A DNA stretch of 64,000 bases from Lentzea sp. NEAU-D7 (GTDB lineage: Bacteria > Actinomycetota > Actinomycetes > Mycobacteriales > Pseudonocardiaceae). Numbering within the stretch: position 1 is the first letter of the stretch; each line of letters starts with the position of its first letter. Below are positions 42,185-51,488 of this stretch, piece by piece. The notes beneath the pieces were generated by a model that saw only the letters and a list, made by a program, of their open reading frames with translations, was not told the DNA's origin and made no database searches. Made by a program: the position numbers and the translations under genes. The stretch lies in NCBI RefSeq assembly GCF_026242055.1, contig NZ_JAPJDL010000032.1, positions 1 to 64,000 on the forward strand. Reading direction: 5' to 3'.

Positions 42185-42346
42185 GTGCGACTGGGTTCCT
42201 TCGACTGGCTGCGAGGACGTACGGGGGGAGTTGTCTCGCGGTATCGGGGGTCTGGCGTCGAACGCCGCGTGGACCGGGTCAGGACCGCGGGTGTTCGAGG
42301 TGGGCGGTGGTGTCCGGCGCGGCTCGCGCGCCCTCGGTACCGACGA

Positions 42347-43570
42347 TCACCGCTGAACCGCTCCCGCACGCATTCCGTCGAGGTAGTGGGCGAAGGCCTG
42401 GTCGTCCACCACGGCGTGGCCCTGCTGGAAGGCGCGGGACTTGACCCACGACGTCGCCGCACGCGCCGCGGAGACGTCGAGCCGGTGGCCCAGGCGGGCG
42501 GCGACGGCGGTGACGACGCGGGCGTCGGCCAGGTGGGTGAGCACGACGCTGGGGGTGATGCCCAGCTGTTCCGGGGCGAAGGGCTGGAACAGCTCCTGGT
42601 GCACGAACGGGGTCCCGGTGGAAATCGTGCCGACACCGGTTCCCACCACCGGGGTGGTCACGCCCAGCGGAACCCCGATCTCTTCGGCCACTGCCTGGGC
42701 CACATCAGGCAGCCGGGTCAGGTCCGGGGGCGTGCACCACGGGTCGGCGTCCTCGCCGAGGAGCACCTTGGCCCGGTCGGCGCGGTAGGCCAGCAGGAAC
42801 AGCACCTGCTCCGTGGCCACGAGTCCGGACCGCTCGGCGACGCCCAACCAGGAGGAGGACACCACCCGCACGCCGTTGCGCAGTGCTTCCAGCGTGTTGG
42901 CCAGTCCCAGGCCGAGGTCGTTGTGCGCGTGCGAGGCGAGCACGACGCCTTCGGAGCGCGCGGCCGCGAACATGGCTCCCGACTCGGCGGGCAGCTGGTC
43001 CCCGATGGTGTCCGCGAGGACGACCACACCCGCGCCCGCGTCCGTCAGATCACGCGCGGCGTCCGCGAGCAGACCGTGATCGGCGCGAGACGCGTCGGCC
43101 AGGCACACGTCCACCGCGATCCCGGCACCCCGCGAGTCGCTCACCAGGGCGGCACCGGCGCGCACGGCCTCCGTGACCGGCAGGTGCGTCGTGGCCTGCG
43201 CCATGGCCTCCGACGCCGGGATCACGATCATCACGCGCGCGTGCGCCACCCCCCGCACGGAGGCGATCGCCTGCCGCACGTCCGCGGCGGTGCCACGGCA
43301 CACGGCGGCGGGACTCACCGTCTCCTCGGCCTCCACCGCCACTTGGCGCACGGCCTCGAACTCCTCCTTGCACACCGCGGGGAAACCAGCGGCGAACACC
43401 ACGTGCCGAGGACCGTCCGCGCCGAACAGCGCACCCTGCTCCCGGGCCAGCCACACCCGGAAGTCCGGGCTCATCAGCGTCTTGCCCTGTGCGCCGTCCC
43501 GCGCCGCCTCCTCCCAGAGCACGACCTTCCCGGCCAGCGCCGACTCGCGCACCGCATCCGACTCAGTCAT
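42347..43570 (-). CDS. DRE-TIM metallolyase (isopropylmalate/homocitrate synthase or HMG-CoA lyase-like)
   Basis: A 407-residue TIM-barrel enzyme. EEAARDGAQGKTL holds the Arg-Asp pair of the family (usually LRDGxQ), HAHNDLGLGLANTLEAL supplies the His-x-His metal ligands, and VVLADTIGDQLP precedes it. These enzymes make or break C-C bonds between acyl-CoA and oxo acids with a divalent metal. The LeuA regulatory domain is absent, so a feedback-free aldolase or lyase is likely. ATG 43570 (MTESDAVRES) is preferred over an in-frame upstream start. It lies 162 bp upstream of PKS3. Together with the HMG-CoA reductase at 47.2 kb it may handle a branched dicarboxylic unit; this is inference. Confidence 0.85.
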   Translation of the reverse strand: MTESDAVRESALAGKVVLWEEAARDGAQGKTLMSPDFRVWLAREQGALFGADGPRHVVFAAGFPAVCKEEFEAVRQVAVEAEETVSPAAVCRGTAADVRQAIASVRGVAHARVMIVIPASEAMAQATTHLPVTEAVRAGAALVSDSRGAGIAVDVCLADASRADHGLLADAARDLTDAGAGVVVLADTIGDQLPAESGAMFAAARSEGVVLASHAHNDLGLGLANTLEALRNGVRVVSSSWLGVAERSGLVATEQVLFLLAYRADRAKVLLGEDADPWCTPPDLTRLPDVAQAVAEEIGVPLGVTTPVVGTGVGTISTGTPFVHQELFQPFAPEQLGITPSVVLTHLADARVVTAVAARLGHRLDVSAARAATSWVKSRAFQQGHAVVDDQAFAHYLDGMRAGAVQR

Positions 43571-43823
43571 CACTACCCACCATTGCCGATTCGTCCTCGA
43601 AAGCTCTGACTTCCGCGCACCGCCGTTTCGCACAGAATCGATTTTTCAGACCGGTGTGGTGAATCCCTCCGCATGGACGAACTCGACCGTGAGGAGGATC
43701 GAAAAGCACATCGCGGAAATTCACCTCGGCAGCAGGCTCCGCGAGTGGTCCGCCCGCAGTTCCCCAGAAGGCGCGTCCACCCCCTGACCGGACACGAACG
43801 ACCCTAATCAGCTCCGCGCCGGT

Positions 43824-43848
43824 CGAACTGCGGAAGTCCACAGCTTCG
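43824..43848. promoter_or_regulatory. LuxR-type box e
   Basis: Core CTGCGGAAGTCCACAG at 43828-43843, flanked by CGAA and TTCG, which extend the dyad. Confidence 0.6.
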
Positions 43849-43992
43849 CCCCTCGAATCCGGTCAACGAAGGCGGTGATCTCGAGAACCGCGCGCTCACC
43901 AGCGGCGGCGGAACCGCGCCGGCCTCACCGCAGATCCGAAAACGGCGCGCCTACCCACCGGAAGTGAGGCAGATCGCTCCTCACCGCCGGGA

Positions 43993-44014
43993 GTGCTGCG
44001 GTAGCCCACAGCAC
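43993..44014. promoter_or_regulatory. LuxR-type box f
   Basis: Core CTGCGGTAGCCCACAG at 43996-44011, extended by GTG and CAC on the two sides. Confidence 0.55.
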
Positions 44015-44250
44015 CCGACCGCCTCATCCGCATCCGCACACGGTGTTCACCGCGCGAGTCGCTGTGTGACGAACCTCGGCGTCACTCACGAACCGGCACG
44101 TCGTTGTCGCCACGCCCAGGCCAGCCTGACCCGGTCCCACCTGCGAATTCAGCTCGCACATTGTTCTCCGCAGCGGTTTGAAGTCGATCGGACGGGCACA
44201 TGTATCTTGAATCGATTGGCTGGCAATGTGAATCCAATCGCGACCTGATC

Positions 44251-44289
44251 ACCACCCGATTGGCCCAGTTGCCAACTACGGAGCGCACA
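44251..44289 (+). promoter_or_regulatory. Conserved LAL leader with AGTTGCCAACT palindrome
   Basis: A near copy of the 40-base leader before LAL1. It keeps CCACCCGATTGGC, the AGTTG/CAACT dyad and the ribosome site in CGGAGCGCACA. It shows that the ATG at 44290, not the upstream in-frame ATG at 44200, starts the second LAL gene. Confidence 0.6.
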
Positions 44290-47169
44290 ATGATTTCCGA
44301 CGCACACCACCCACCGGCCGCTGGCACCACCCTGGTCGGCCGCGGTGCGGAGTTGGGCCGGATCGTCGACGCCTTGAGGGCGGCGAAGCGCGCCACACCC
44401 TCCGCGCTCCTGGTGGAGGGCACACCCGGCCTGGGTAAGACCGCCCTCTTGGACGTGGCGCACGAGCTGGCCCACGAGCGCGGGTTCACGGTCTGCCGTG
44501 CCAAGGCGTCGCCGGTGGAGCGGGAGGTGCCCTTCGCCGTCGTCCAGCAGCTCTTCGACCAGCTGCGCGAGGAGATCTCCGCCCGCCGCGACGACAAGGC
44601 CGTGCAGCACGCGTGCGACGTCATCGCCGGGCACGGGGACGACTGGGAGCAAAGCCACGTCGACCGGGCGATCCACAGCCTCTACCGCTTCGCCGCGGAG
44701 CTCGCACTGCGCACGCCGCTCTGCCTGCTCGTCGACGACGTGCACTGGGCGGACGTGCCGTCGTCGCGCTGGCTGAACCACCTCGCGCATCGCATGGCGA
44801 AGCTCCCGGTCGTGCTGCTGATGACCCGCACACCCGGCATCCGGCCGACCGACCCCCTGCTGATCGCGGAGCTGGAGCTCTGCTCCGAGCGCGTGAGGCT
44901 CCCGTTCTTCACCGCGGAGAACCTCGTGCGGCTCACCGAGCAGTTCCTCGGACGCACACCGGACGACAAGTTCACCGAAGCCCTCCTCGACGGCACAGGT
45001 GGCTGTCCGACAGTGACGCACCACTTCCTGAGCATGATGCGGGACCGGTCGGTCGTCCCTGACGAGAACGCCGTGAGCACCCTGCTCCGCCCCGAGTCCG
45101 AGAAACTGGGTCAGTCGCTGCTGGCGAGGCTCAACCGGCAGTCGCCCGAACTCGTCGACGTCGCCAAGGCGGTGGCGGTCGTGGAGCCGTCCGGCCTCGA
45201 CCTCCTGACCGCCGTCCTGGACGTGGGCGACGGGGAGACCGCCGACCGGGTGCGGCAGCTCGCCAGAATGGGCGTGCTGATGCCGGACGGCGGGCTGAGG
45301 TTCACGCACCGGGTCATCAAGAACACGATCGAGAGCGCGATCGGCTACCGGGAGCGCGAGGAGCTGCACGCCAGCGCCGCGCGGTTCCTGCACCACAGGC
45401 GGACCCCGGCTCCGGTCGTGGCACACCATGTCCTGCGGACGTCCTCACAGTTGGGCGCGTGGGCGGTGGAGGTCCTGGGAGCTGCCGCCCGCACGGCGGT
45501 CGGCGAGGGCGATGCCCGCTCGGGCGCGAGGCTCCTCACCAGGGCCCTCACCGAGAACCTCTCCATCGCCAGGAGGAAGGACGTGCTGCTGCGGCTCGGT
45601 CTGGCCGAGGCCTGCTTCGACCCGCGGATGGCCGTGGTGCACCTCGAGGAGGGGATGGCGGGACTCGACGACCGGGAACCGCTTCTGAAGGCGGCCTGCC
45701 GCCTCACGCAGGTCCTCTACCTCGACGGTGCGTACGACACCGCGAGCGAGGTGCTGCGCAGGGCCAAGGCCGTGATCGGGCCGGACGACCCGGTGACCAC
45801 CGGCATGATCCGCCTGCTGGAACGGGTCACCGTGCCGTCTCACGACCCGGAGGCCTGGCGGGTGGACTTCCGCCAAGCCGACGAGCGGGAGTGGCGCCGC
45901 GGTGACGCGCGCGGGCGCGCGCTGGCGGGTCTGGTCGCCGAGGACGCGAGCAGCAGCGGCGCCGACCTGCCGACGTGCCGGAAGGCGGCGCTCGCGGCCC
46001 TGTCCGGTGGTGCGGCCGCCATCCTGCAGAACCCGCGGCTGGTGGTCGCGGTGCTCGACGCTCTCCTCCGCGCCGACGAGGCGGACCTCGTCCTGCGCCA
46101 CTGCGACGAGATCCTGTTCGAGGCCCGTCGCCACGAGCTGACGCTGATCACACTGCTCGGGCACACCCTCCGGTCGCGGGCGCACCACCTCCGCGGTTCG
46201 TTCGGGGAGGCTGTGGCGGACGCGGAGCTCGCGTCATCCCTGGCGCGAACAGCGAAGCTTCCGGACGACCACTTCGGACAGGTCAACGCCGTCGACGCCC
46301 TGGCTCGTGCGCAGGTGGCACTGGGTGACGTCAACGCGGCTCAGAACGCGCTCCGGCCGTTCGGCGGGGCGAGGGAACTGCCGCGGACCTGGCACCACAC
46401 CGCACTCCTGCACGCCAGGGGCGCGGTGCGCTTGGAACTCGGCGACACCGAGGGAGCACTCGCCGACCAGCTCGAATGCGGTGAACGGTTCCAGTCCTGG
46501 GGCAGACCCAGTCCGACGCTGCGCCCTTGGCGGTCCTCCGCGGCGCTGGCCCACCTGCGACTCGGACAACCGAAGCCCGCCCTGGACCTCGCACTGCAGG
46601 AGCTGACGCTGGCACGGGAGTGGGGCGCACCCACCACGATCGGCCGTGCGCTGCTGACCGTGGGCATCGCGACCGGCGGCACCGCCGCCACCCCGTGGCT
46701 CACCGAGGCCGACTCGGTCCTGCGCCGGTCACCCGCGCGCATGCTGCACGCACAGGTACTGCTGGAACTCGCCGCCACGAGGTGGGAGAAGGGACAGCAC
46801 GACACCGCCCGGCACCACCTCGCGGAAGCACAGGAGCTCGGCCGGCAGTGCGGCGTCGAAGTGGAGCCGGGAAAGCGGATCCACGGCCTGGCGTCCACCG
46901 GCGCACCACCCGCGCGGGTCCCGCAGCCCGCCGAACCGACGAAGGTCGCGCGACCCGCCCCGCGGATCAACGCGCTCACCCTGACACCGCACGAGCACCG
47001 CGTGGCCGGTCTGGTGCTCGACGGGAAGTCGAACGACGAGATCGCGCACGAGCTGGGCGTCTCGCGGCGCACCGTCGAGTTCCACCTCACCGGCATCTAC
47101 CGCAAGCTCGGCATACGCAGGCGAACCCAGCTGCCCGCCGCACTCGCGGGGTACACCGCACGGGGGTGA
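44290..47169 (+). CDS. LAL-type LuxR transcriptional regulator 2
   Basis: A 959-residue paralog of the regulator at 24775. Walker A lies in LVEGTPGLGKTALLDVAHEL, and a Walker B-like LCLLVDDVHWADV follows. The C-terminal HTH carries LTPHEHRVAGLVLDGKSNDE and SRRTVEFHLTGIYRKLGIR. The N-terminal half differs clearly from the paralog, while the region coding for about residues 784-861 is almost base-for-base identical. ATG 44290 follows GGAG in the conserved leader. It faces the metallolyase divergently and ends 64 bp from the HMG-CoA reductase in convergent orientation. Two regulators with the same DNA-reading helix suggest overlapping targets. Confidence 0.93.
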   Translation: MISDAHHPPAAGTTLVGRGAELGRIVDALRAAKRATPSALLVEGTPGLGKTALLDVAHELAHERGFTVCRAKASPVEREVPFAVVQQLFDQLREEISARRDDKAVQHACDVIAGHGDDWEQSHVDRAIHSLYRFAAELALRTPLCLLVDDVHWADVPSSRWLNHLAHRMAKLPVVLLMTRTPGIRPTDPLLIAELELCSERVRLPFFTAENLVRLTEQFLGRTPDDKFTEALLDGTGGCPTVTHHFLSMMRDRSVVPDENAVSTLLRPESEKLGQSLLARLNRQSPELVDVAKAVAVVEPSGLDLLTAVLDVGDGETADRVRQLARMGVLMPDGGLRFTHRVIKNTIESAIGYREREELHASAARFLHHRRTPAPVVAHHVLRTSSQLGAWAVEVLGAAARTAVGEGDARSGARLLTRALTENLSIARRKDVLLRLGLAEACFDPRMAVVHLEEGMAGLDDREPLLKAACRLTQVLYLDGAYDTASEVLRRAKAVIGPDDPVTTGMIRLLERVTVPSHDPEAWRVDFRQADEREWRRGDARGRALAGLVAEDASSSGADLPTCRKAALAALSGGAAAILQNPRLVVAVLDALLRADEADLVLRHCDEILFEARRHELTLITLLGHTLRSRAHHLRGSFGEAVADAELASSLARTAKLPDDHFGQVNAVDALARAQVALGDVNAAQNALRPFGGARELPRTWHHTALLHARGAVRLELGDTEGALADQLECGERFQSWGRPSPTLRPWRSSAALAHLRLGQPKPALDLALQELTLAREWGAPTTIGRALLTVGIATGGTAATPWLTEADSVLRRSPARMLHAQVLLELAATRWEKGQHDTARHHLAEAQELGRQCGVEVEPGKRIHGLASTGAPPARVPQPAEPTKVARPAPRINALTLTPHEHRVAGLVLDGKSNDEIAHELGVSRRTVEFHLTGIYRKLGIRRRTQLPAALAGYTARG

Positions 47170-47232
47170 CCTCCGCCGGAACGCGCACGGCGGGTGCTGT
47201 GTCCGGCGTCGGCCGGATCCGGTCGAGGAGAC

Positions 47233-48375
47233 TCAGCTCACCTCGTCGGGGTTGTTGCGCCCGAGGGACTCGTGGGCGGCGACGAACTCGTTCGCGCATT
47301 GGGCGACCGCGCAGCCGACTTCGCCGGCCAGCAGCACCGCGGCGATGATCTCGGCGAGTTTGCCGACCTTGCCGGTGCCGGCGCAGCCGACCATGGCGAG
47401 TGTCGCCTGGAAGGCCGGCAGGCCGGTGCCGCCGCCGACCGTTCCCACGACGAGGGTCGGCAGGGTGAGGGAGATCTCCAGGTCGCCGCTGCCGGTGACG
47501 CGGGAGTCCACGATCGCCTTGGCGCACTCGCCCAGGTAGGCCATGTCCTGCCCGAAGGCCTGGAACAGGCCTGCCATGCCGTTGACGACGTGGATGTTGA
47601 GCGAAGAGCTGCCGTGCAGGGCCAGGGTGCTGCGGTAAGCCTGGACGTAGCGGTCCAGGCGCCGCACGTCCGTTCGTCCCTGGGACGCCACGACGTCGGC
47701 CGACAGGATCGCCCGCGCGGTCACCGCCTTGCCCTTCAGGCGTGCCGGGATGGGCTTCTTGTCCTCCGGGTACGGCAGGAACTCCTCCAGTTCGATGCCG
47801 CTGTGCCGCACGATGTGCTCGGAGACGGCGGCGATCGCCTTGCTCGCCATGTTGCTGCCCATCGCGTCCCCGGTGGTGAACTCGACCGACACCAGCACGG
47901 TGGACCCGACGTGGTCGTAGTCCAGGCGCTGGGCGCGCAGATGACCGCTGGTGCTTTCCGCGACGGCCAGCAACACCTGTTCCTGGGCCCTGCACCAGGT
48001 GACGAGGTCCTGCGCGGCGGCAAGGCTGCGCACCCGGTAGTGGATGCCCCGCAGGAAGCGGTCGTCGGTCACGACCACCTCACAGCCTCCGGAGGCCTTC
48101 AGCATCTTGGCGCCGCGGCTGTAGGACGCCACCAGGGTGCCCTCCAGGGTCGCCATGGGCACCACGAACTCGCCGACCGCGTGCTGCCCGTGCACCAGAA
48201 CGGGACCGCACAGCCCCAGTGGTACCGGTACGGCACCGACGAAGTTCTCCACGTTGCCCACCACGTCGCTTTCCGTGAGCGTTGTCTCCAGTGCCGCGAT
48301 GAGCTCCTTGTCGTCGGAGAGCAAGGTCGCGAGCAGGTCAGCCCGCTCGCGGCCGCTGGTACGCGAAATGTGCAT
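47233..48375 (-). CDS. HMG-CoA reductase
   Basis: A 380-residue NADPH-type HMG-CoA reductase, which reduces HMG-CoA to mevalonate. Signatures: ENFVGAVPVPLGLCGP, TLEGTLVAS with the catalytic Glu, TTGDAMGSNMASKA, the Lys in EDKKP, the Asp in FQAFGQDMA, GTVGGGTGLP and the His in AAHESLGRNN near the C-terminus. All catalytic residues are therefore in place. No other mevalonate-pathway gene is visible in the window, so it either feeds a terpenoid pathway outside the window or acts on a related thioester for this locus. It lies 96 bp downstream of the glycosyltransferase on the same strand. Confidence 0.93.
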   Translation of the reverse strand: MHISRTSGRERADLLATLLSDDKELIAALETTLTESDVVGNVENFVGAVPVPLGLCGPVLVHGQHAVGEFVVPMATLEGTLVASYSRGAKMLKASGGCEVVVTDDRFLRGIHYRVRSLAAAQDLVTWCRAQEQVLLAVAESTSGHLRAQRLDYDHVGSTVLVSVEFTTGDAMGSNMASKAIAAVSEHIVRHSGIELEEFLPYPEDKKPIPARLKGKAVTARAILSADVVASQGRTDVRRLDRYVQAYRSTLALHGSSSLNIHVVNGMAGLFQAFGQDMAYLGECAKAIVDSRVTGSGDLEISLTLPTLVVGTVGGGTGLPAFQATLAMVGCAGTGKVGKLAEIIAAVLLAGEVGCAVAQCANEFVAAHESLGRNNPDEVS

Positions 48376-48471
48376 CTTGATGTGCCGTTCTGCCGTGTGG
48401 TCGGAGAGGTGCGTGGTCCGGGTTGCGGGAGCTCGCGCGTTCTCAGAGTGGAGAACCTGGCCGATTCCTCG

Positions 48472-49773
48472 TCACACCAGTGCTTTCCCGGCCATCTCGA
48501 CCATGTCGGTGATGGTGCGCAGCGCGTCGTACTCCGCGTACTCGGCCTGCAGCCGTCGTGCGGCGGCGCGGTAGGTGTCGTCCCGCAGCACCGCGTTCAC
48601 CGCCCGGTCGATGTCGGCGGCGCGAGGCCTGCTCGTCGCGAGGTTGATGGCCGCACCGGTCCACGCGGCGTGCGCGGTGGAGTCCTTCTTCTCCTCGGTC
48701 TCCCCTGCCAGGACAAGCGGCACACCACGGCTGAGCGCCATCTGCATCCCGCCGAACCCTCCGTTGCTGACGAACACGTCGACGTGCGACAGCAACCGCG
48801 TGTACGGGATGTACTCCGCGGCACGCACGTTGCCGGGAAGGGCCCCGAGGTCGCTCACCGGCCGGCCGCCGGTGGTGGCGATCACGAGGCAGTCCTGACC
48901 GGCCAGGGCCTCGATCGTGGGCAGCATCAGTTCGGAGTAGTCGTCGTTGCTCACGGTGCCCTGCGACACGAGGACGACCTTCTCGGCGTCGAGCACGTCG
49001 TCCCACCACTGCGGCAAGGGCACGTCCTGGTGGTCCTCCTCCCACGGCACGCCCACGAAGCGGACCGAGCCGGGCAGGTCGCTGCGCGGGTACTCCATCG
49101 AGGGGATGGACAGGTGCAGCAGCTCGTCGGGCACCACGACCTGCGCGTCGAAGTACGAGGGCAGCGTGCCGGTGCCACCGCAGTCGCGGACCAGTTGCTC
49201 CGCGAGGCGTTGGGCGGACGAGAACGCCGCGCGCACCTCCGAGTTCAGCCGGGCGTTGCGCTCCCGTCCGCTCGGGGACGCGTCGGGAAGCAGACCCATC
49301 CCGAAAGGTGCGGTGTCCGCGCTGTAGAGCGGAAGCACCGTGACACCGAGACCGAGCACCCGCGCCGGCCGGATGCCCGGCGCGCCCAGCTGGATCGGCC
49401 ACAGCCCGTTGAAGTACATCTCGTGCAGCACGACCGTCGGCGTGTCCGGTTGCTGCGCCAGGACTTCCTGGATGGCCTCGTGCTGCTCCCGCATGGGCTT
49501 GGCCAGCACCTCGGTAAGGTAGACGGCGATCTGCTCGACGCCGGGTTCGGCCGCGGTGAGCGCCGGGACGGTCTGGTACACGTTCGGGCCGTCGTAGTCG
49601 GCGTACCCCTTCAACGGGTGGAAGGTGGCGCCCGTGGCGATGACCGCGTCGCGCAGGTTGTTGCCGGTGACGAAGGTGACGTCGTACCCCTGCGTCACGA
49701 GGTGTGCGGCGATGGGGCGCAGCGGGTTCACGTGCCCGGGGAAGGGAATCGCTGCCATGATCACGCGGGTCAT
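48472..49773 (-). CDS. GT1-family glycosyltransferase (macrolide glycosyltransferase-like)
   Basis: A 433-residue GT-B enzyme. It begins MTRVIMAAIPFPGHVNPLRP behind GGAGG, so the ATG at 49773 is secure. The acceptor-binding N-terminal half has PFPGHVNP; the C-terminal nucleotide-sugar half has VVLVSQGTVSNDD and VDVFVSNGGFGGMQMALSRG, followed by VPLVLAGETEEKKD. This is the pattern of UDP/dTDP-sugar MGT-type enzymes that glycosylate phenolic or polyketide acceptors. No deoxysugar genes are in the window, so a common sugar or genes elsewhere must supply the donor. A perfect-arm 16-bp box lies 74-89 bp upstream. HMGR follows in the same direction. Confidence 0.92.
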   Translation of the reverse strand: MTRVIMAAIPFPGHVNPLRPIAAHLVTQGYDVTFVTGNNLRDAVIATGATFHPLKGYADYDGPNVYQTVPALTAAEPGVEQIAVYLTEVLAKPMREQHEAIQEVLAQQPDTPTVVLHEMYFNGLWPIQLGAPGIRPARVLGLGVTVLPLYSADTAPFGMGLLPDASPSGRERNARLNSEVRAAFSSAQRLAEQLVRDCGGTGTLPSYFDAQVVVPDELLHLSIPSMEYPRSDLPGSVRFVGVPWEEDHQDVPLPQWWDDVLDAEKVVLVSQGTVSNDDYSELMLPTIEALAGQDCLVIATTGGRPVSDLGALPGNVRAAEYIPYTRLLSHVDVFVSNGGFGGMQMALSRGVPLVLAGETEEKKDSTAHAAWTGAAINLATSRPRAADIDRAVNAVLRDDTYRAAARRLQAEYAEYDALRTITDMVEMAGKALV

Positions 49774-49846
49774 GCCTTGACCTCCAGGGGCGTGCTTTCG
49801 AAGAGAAGTCCGGTCCTCGACGGTAGTGGCCGTGTCCGCGACCACC

Positions 49847-49862
49847 CTGCGGAACTCCGCAG
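49847..49862. promoter_or_regulatory. LuxR-type box g, upstream of the glycosyltransferase
   Basis: CTGCGGAACTCCGCAG, with perfect 7-bp arms around AC, 74 bp before the glycosyltransferase ATG. Further half-sites CTCCGCAGTG and ACTGCGG follow within about 60 bp. Confidence 0.65.
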
Positions 49863-49990
49863 TCACCGTTGGCGCTCCGCAGTGCCTGCTTTTGAATTCC
49901 CCACTGCGGCCCGAGAATTCACACTCTCAAGTCCATACAGGACAGTGCTGCGAGTGCGCGGAACGCCGGGTTGGTCGTCCGGTGTCGTCA

Positions 49991-51469
49991 TCAGCGTGGG
50001 ACGACCTCGAACTGGCCCATCATCGAGTGGGTCGCGTGGTCGAGGAAGTGGCAGTGGAACGGGTAGCGGCCCAGGTGGGAGTCGAACGTGGCCTGGATGC
50101 GGACGACGTCGCCGGGGAACAGCCGGACGGTGTCCTTCGGGTACGAGTCGTAGGCGGGCTCGGGCCTGCCGTTGCGGTCGAGGACCCGGAACTGCACGAG
50201 GTGCAGGTGCATCGTGTGCTGGATGCCGAGAGCGGCGTCGTCGTTCACGATCTCCCAGATCTCGGTCGAGCCGTGCTCGATCGTGGCATCCACGCGATCC
50301 GGGTCGAATCCCTTGTCGTTGATGACGAACTGGCCGCGGGCGAGGTCGAGCCGCAGGACGAACCGCCGCGTTCTCGTGACCTCTCGCCGCGCCGGGTCGT
50401 TCGCCGGCCATCCCGGAATTCCTCCCGGCGCGAACGGTATACGTGCACGGTTCCAGTCGGGGACGACCGACTCCGGTGTGGACCGAAGGCCCCCGGCACC
50501 GACCCGGAATTGCAGGATGTCCCGCTTGTTCTCGGACAGGGCCGCCACGTTCTGCAAGACGATCGCCGTGCCAGGCGGAACCGATCGGAAGTCCACCAGG
50601 ACCTCGGCGCGCTCCGCGGGCCAGAGGTCGATCTCCTGCCGCACCGCGGGAACGCGCAGGAAGCCGCCGTCGGAGGCGATCTGCAGGAACGTCGCTCCGG
50701 TGGAGAGCCGGAACCTGAACATCTCCAGGTTCGACCCGTTGATCAACCTGAGGCGGTACAGCTTCCGCTTGACCTCGAAGTAGGGCTGTGGCCGTCCGTT
50801 GACGAGGATCGTCGGCCGGTTCATGAAGTCGTCCGGCACGAAGACGAGCTGACCCCTGCTGTCGAACTTCGCGTCCCTGAGCACGAGGGGGACGTCGAAC
50901 TCGCCACCAGGCAACGGGAGCAGTGCGTCCACGGGGTCCGACAACAGGTACGCGCCGGAAAGGCCGCGGTAGACCTGTTCGCCCTCCAGGTGGTGGGTGT
51001 GGTCGTGGTACCAGAGCGTGGCGGCGCGCTGGTCGTTCGGGTACCGGTAGACCCTGGCCTGGCCGGGCGCGATCGGGTCCATCGGGTGCCCGTCGCTTGA
51101 CGGGAGGACGTCAGCGCCGTGCAGGTGGACTGTCGCGGGCCCGGGCAGGCCGTTGACCTGCCTGACCACCGCGGCACGTCCACGCCGGGCGCGGATGGTC
51201 GGGCCGGGAAAGCTCCCGTTGAAGGTGAGTGTCCTCGTCCGGATGCCGGGGAGGACTTCCAGTTCAGTCTCCGCGATCCGCATGTCGTAGTAGTCGGTGT
51301 CCGCCGTGCTCCGCGTGGGCTTCAGCACCGGGGGAATCGACAACGGCACTGAGAAGGGCGGCACCTGCGGCGGGTCGTCGGAGAACGCGGACGCCAGCTG
51401 TTTCGTCGGGAAGATCAGGGCCGCGCCGGCGACGGAACCGAGCTTGATCGCATCTCTTCTGTTCAGCAC
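49991..51469 (-). CDS. Exported multicopper oxidase (phenoxazinone synthase/CotA-like)
   Basis: A 492-residue oxidase with a twin-arginine type start, LNRRDAIKLGSVAGAALIF. Copper ligands are visible as VHLHGAD, WYHDHTHH, HTMHLHLVQF and the C-terminal HCHFLDHATHSMMG with an axial Met. Such enzymes oxidise phenols, aminophenols or bilirubin-like substrates with O2, often coupling them. GTG 51469 is chosen because GAAGG sits 8 bases upstream; GTG 51478 overlaps that site. It follows the membrane protein by 19 bp. In this locus it could couple or oxidise a phenolic or phenazine product outside the cytoplasm. Confidence 0.92.
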   Translation of the reverse strand: MLNRRDAIKLGSVAGAALIFPTKQLASAFSDDPPQVPPFSVPLSIPPVLKPTRSTADTDYYDMRIAETELEVLPGIRTRTLTFNGSFPGPTIRARRGRAAVVRQVNGLPGPATVHLHGADVLPSSDGHPMDPIAPGQARVYRYPNDQRAATLWYHDHTHHLEGEQVYRGLSGAYLLSDPVDALLPLPGGEFDVPLVLRDAKFDSRGQLVFVPDDFMNRPTILVNGRPQPYFEVKRKLYRLRLINGSNLEMFRFRLSTGATFLQIASDGGFLRVPAVRQEIDLWPAERAEVLVDFRSVPPGTAIVLQNVAALSENKRDILQFRVGAGGLRSTPESVVPDWNRARIPFAPGGIPGWPANDPARREVTRTRRFVLRLDLARGQFVINDKGFDPDRVDATIEHGSTEIWEIVNDDAALGIQHTMHLHLVQFRVLDRNGRPEPAYDSYPKDTVRLFPGDVVRIQATFDSHLGRYPFHCHFLDHATHSMMGQFEVVPR

Positions 51470-51488
51470 GTCGATCACCTTCGGGGAA

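Larger units (their letters stand above)
43571..44289. other. Divergent regulatory region between the metallolyase and LAL regulator 2
   Basis: About 720 bp with no credible gene. It holds boxes e (43828-43843) and f (43996-44011), with centres 168 bp apart, and the conserved LAL leader (44251-44289). This layout repeats that of the region before LAL1. Confidence 0.65.

Noticed and set aside
44200-44289. Longer N-terminus for LAL2 from the ATG at 44200
   Set aside because: The paralog comparison shows the start at 44290. The upstream part is the conserved untranslated leader.
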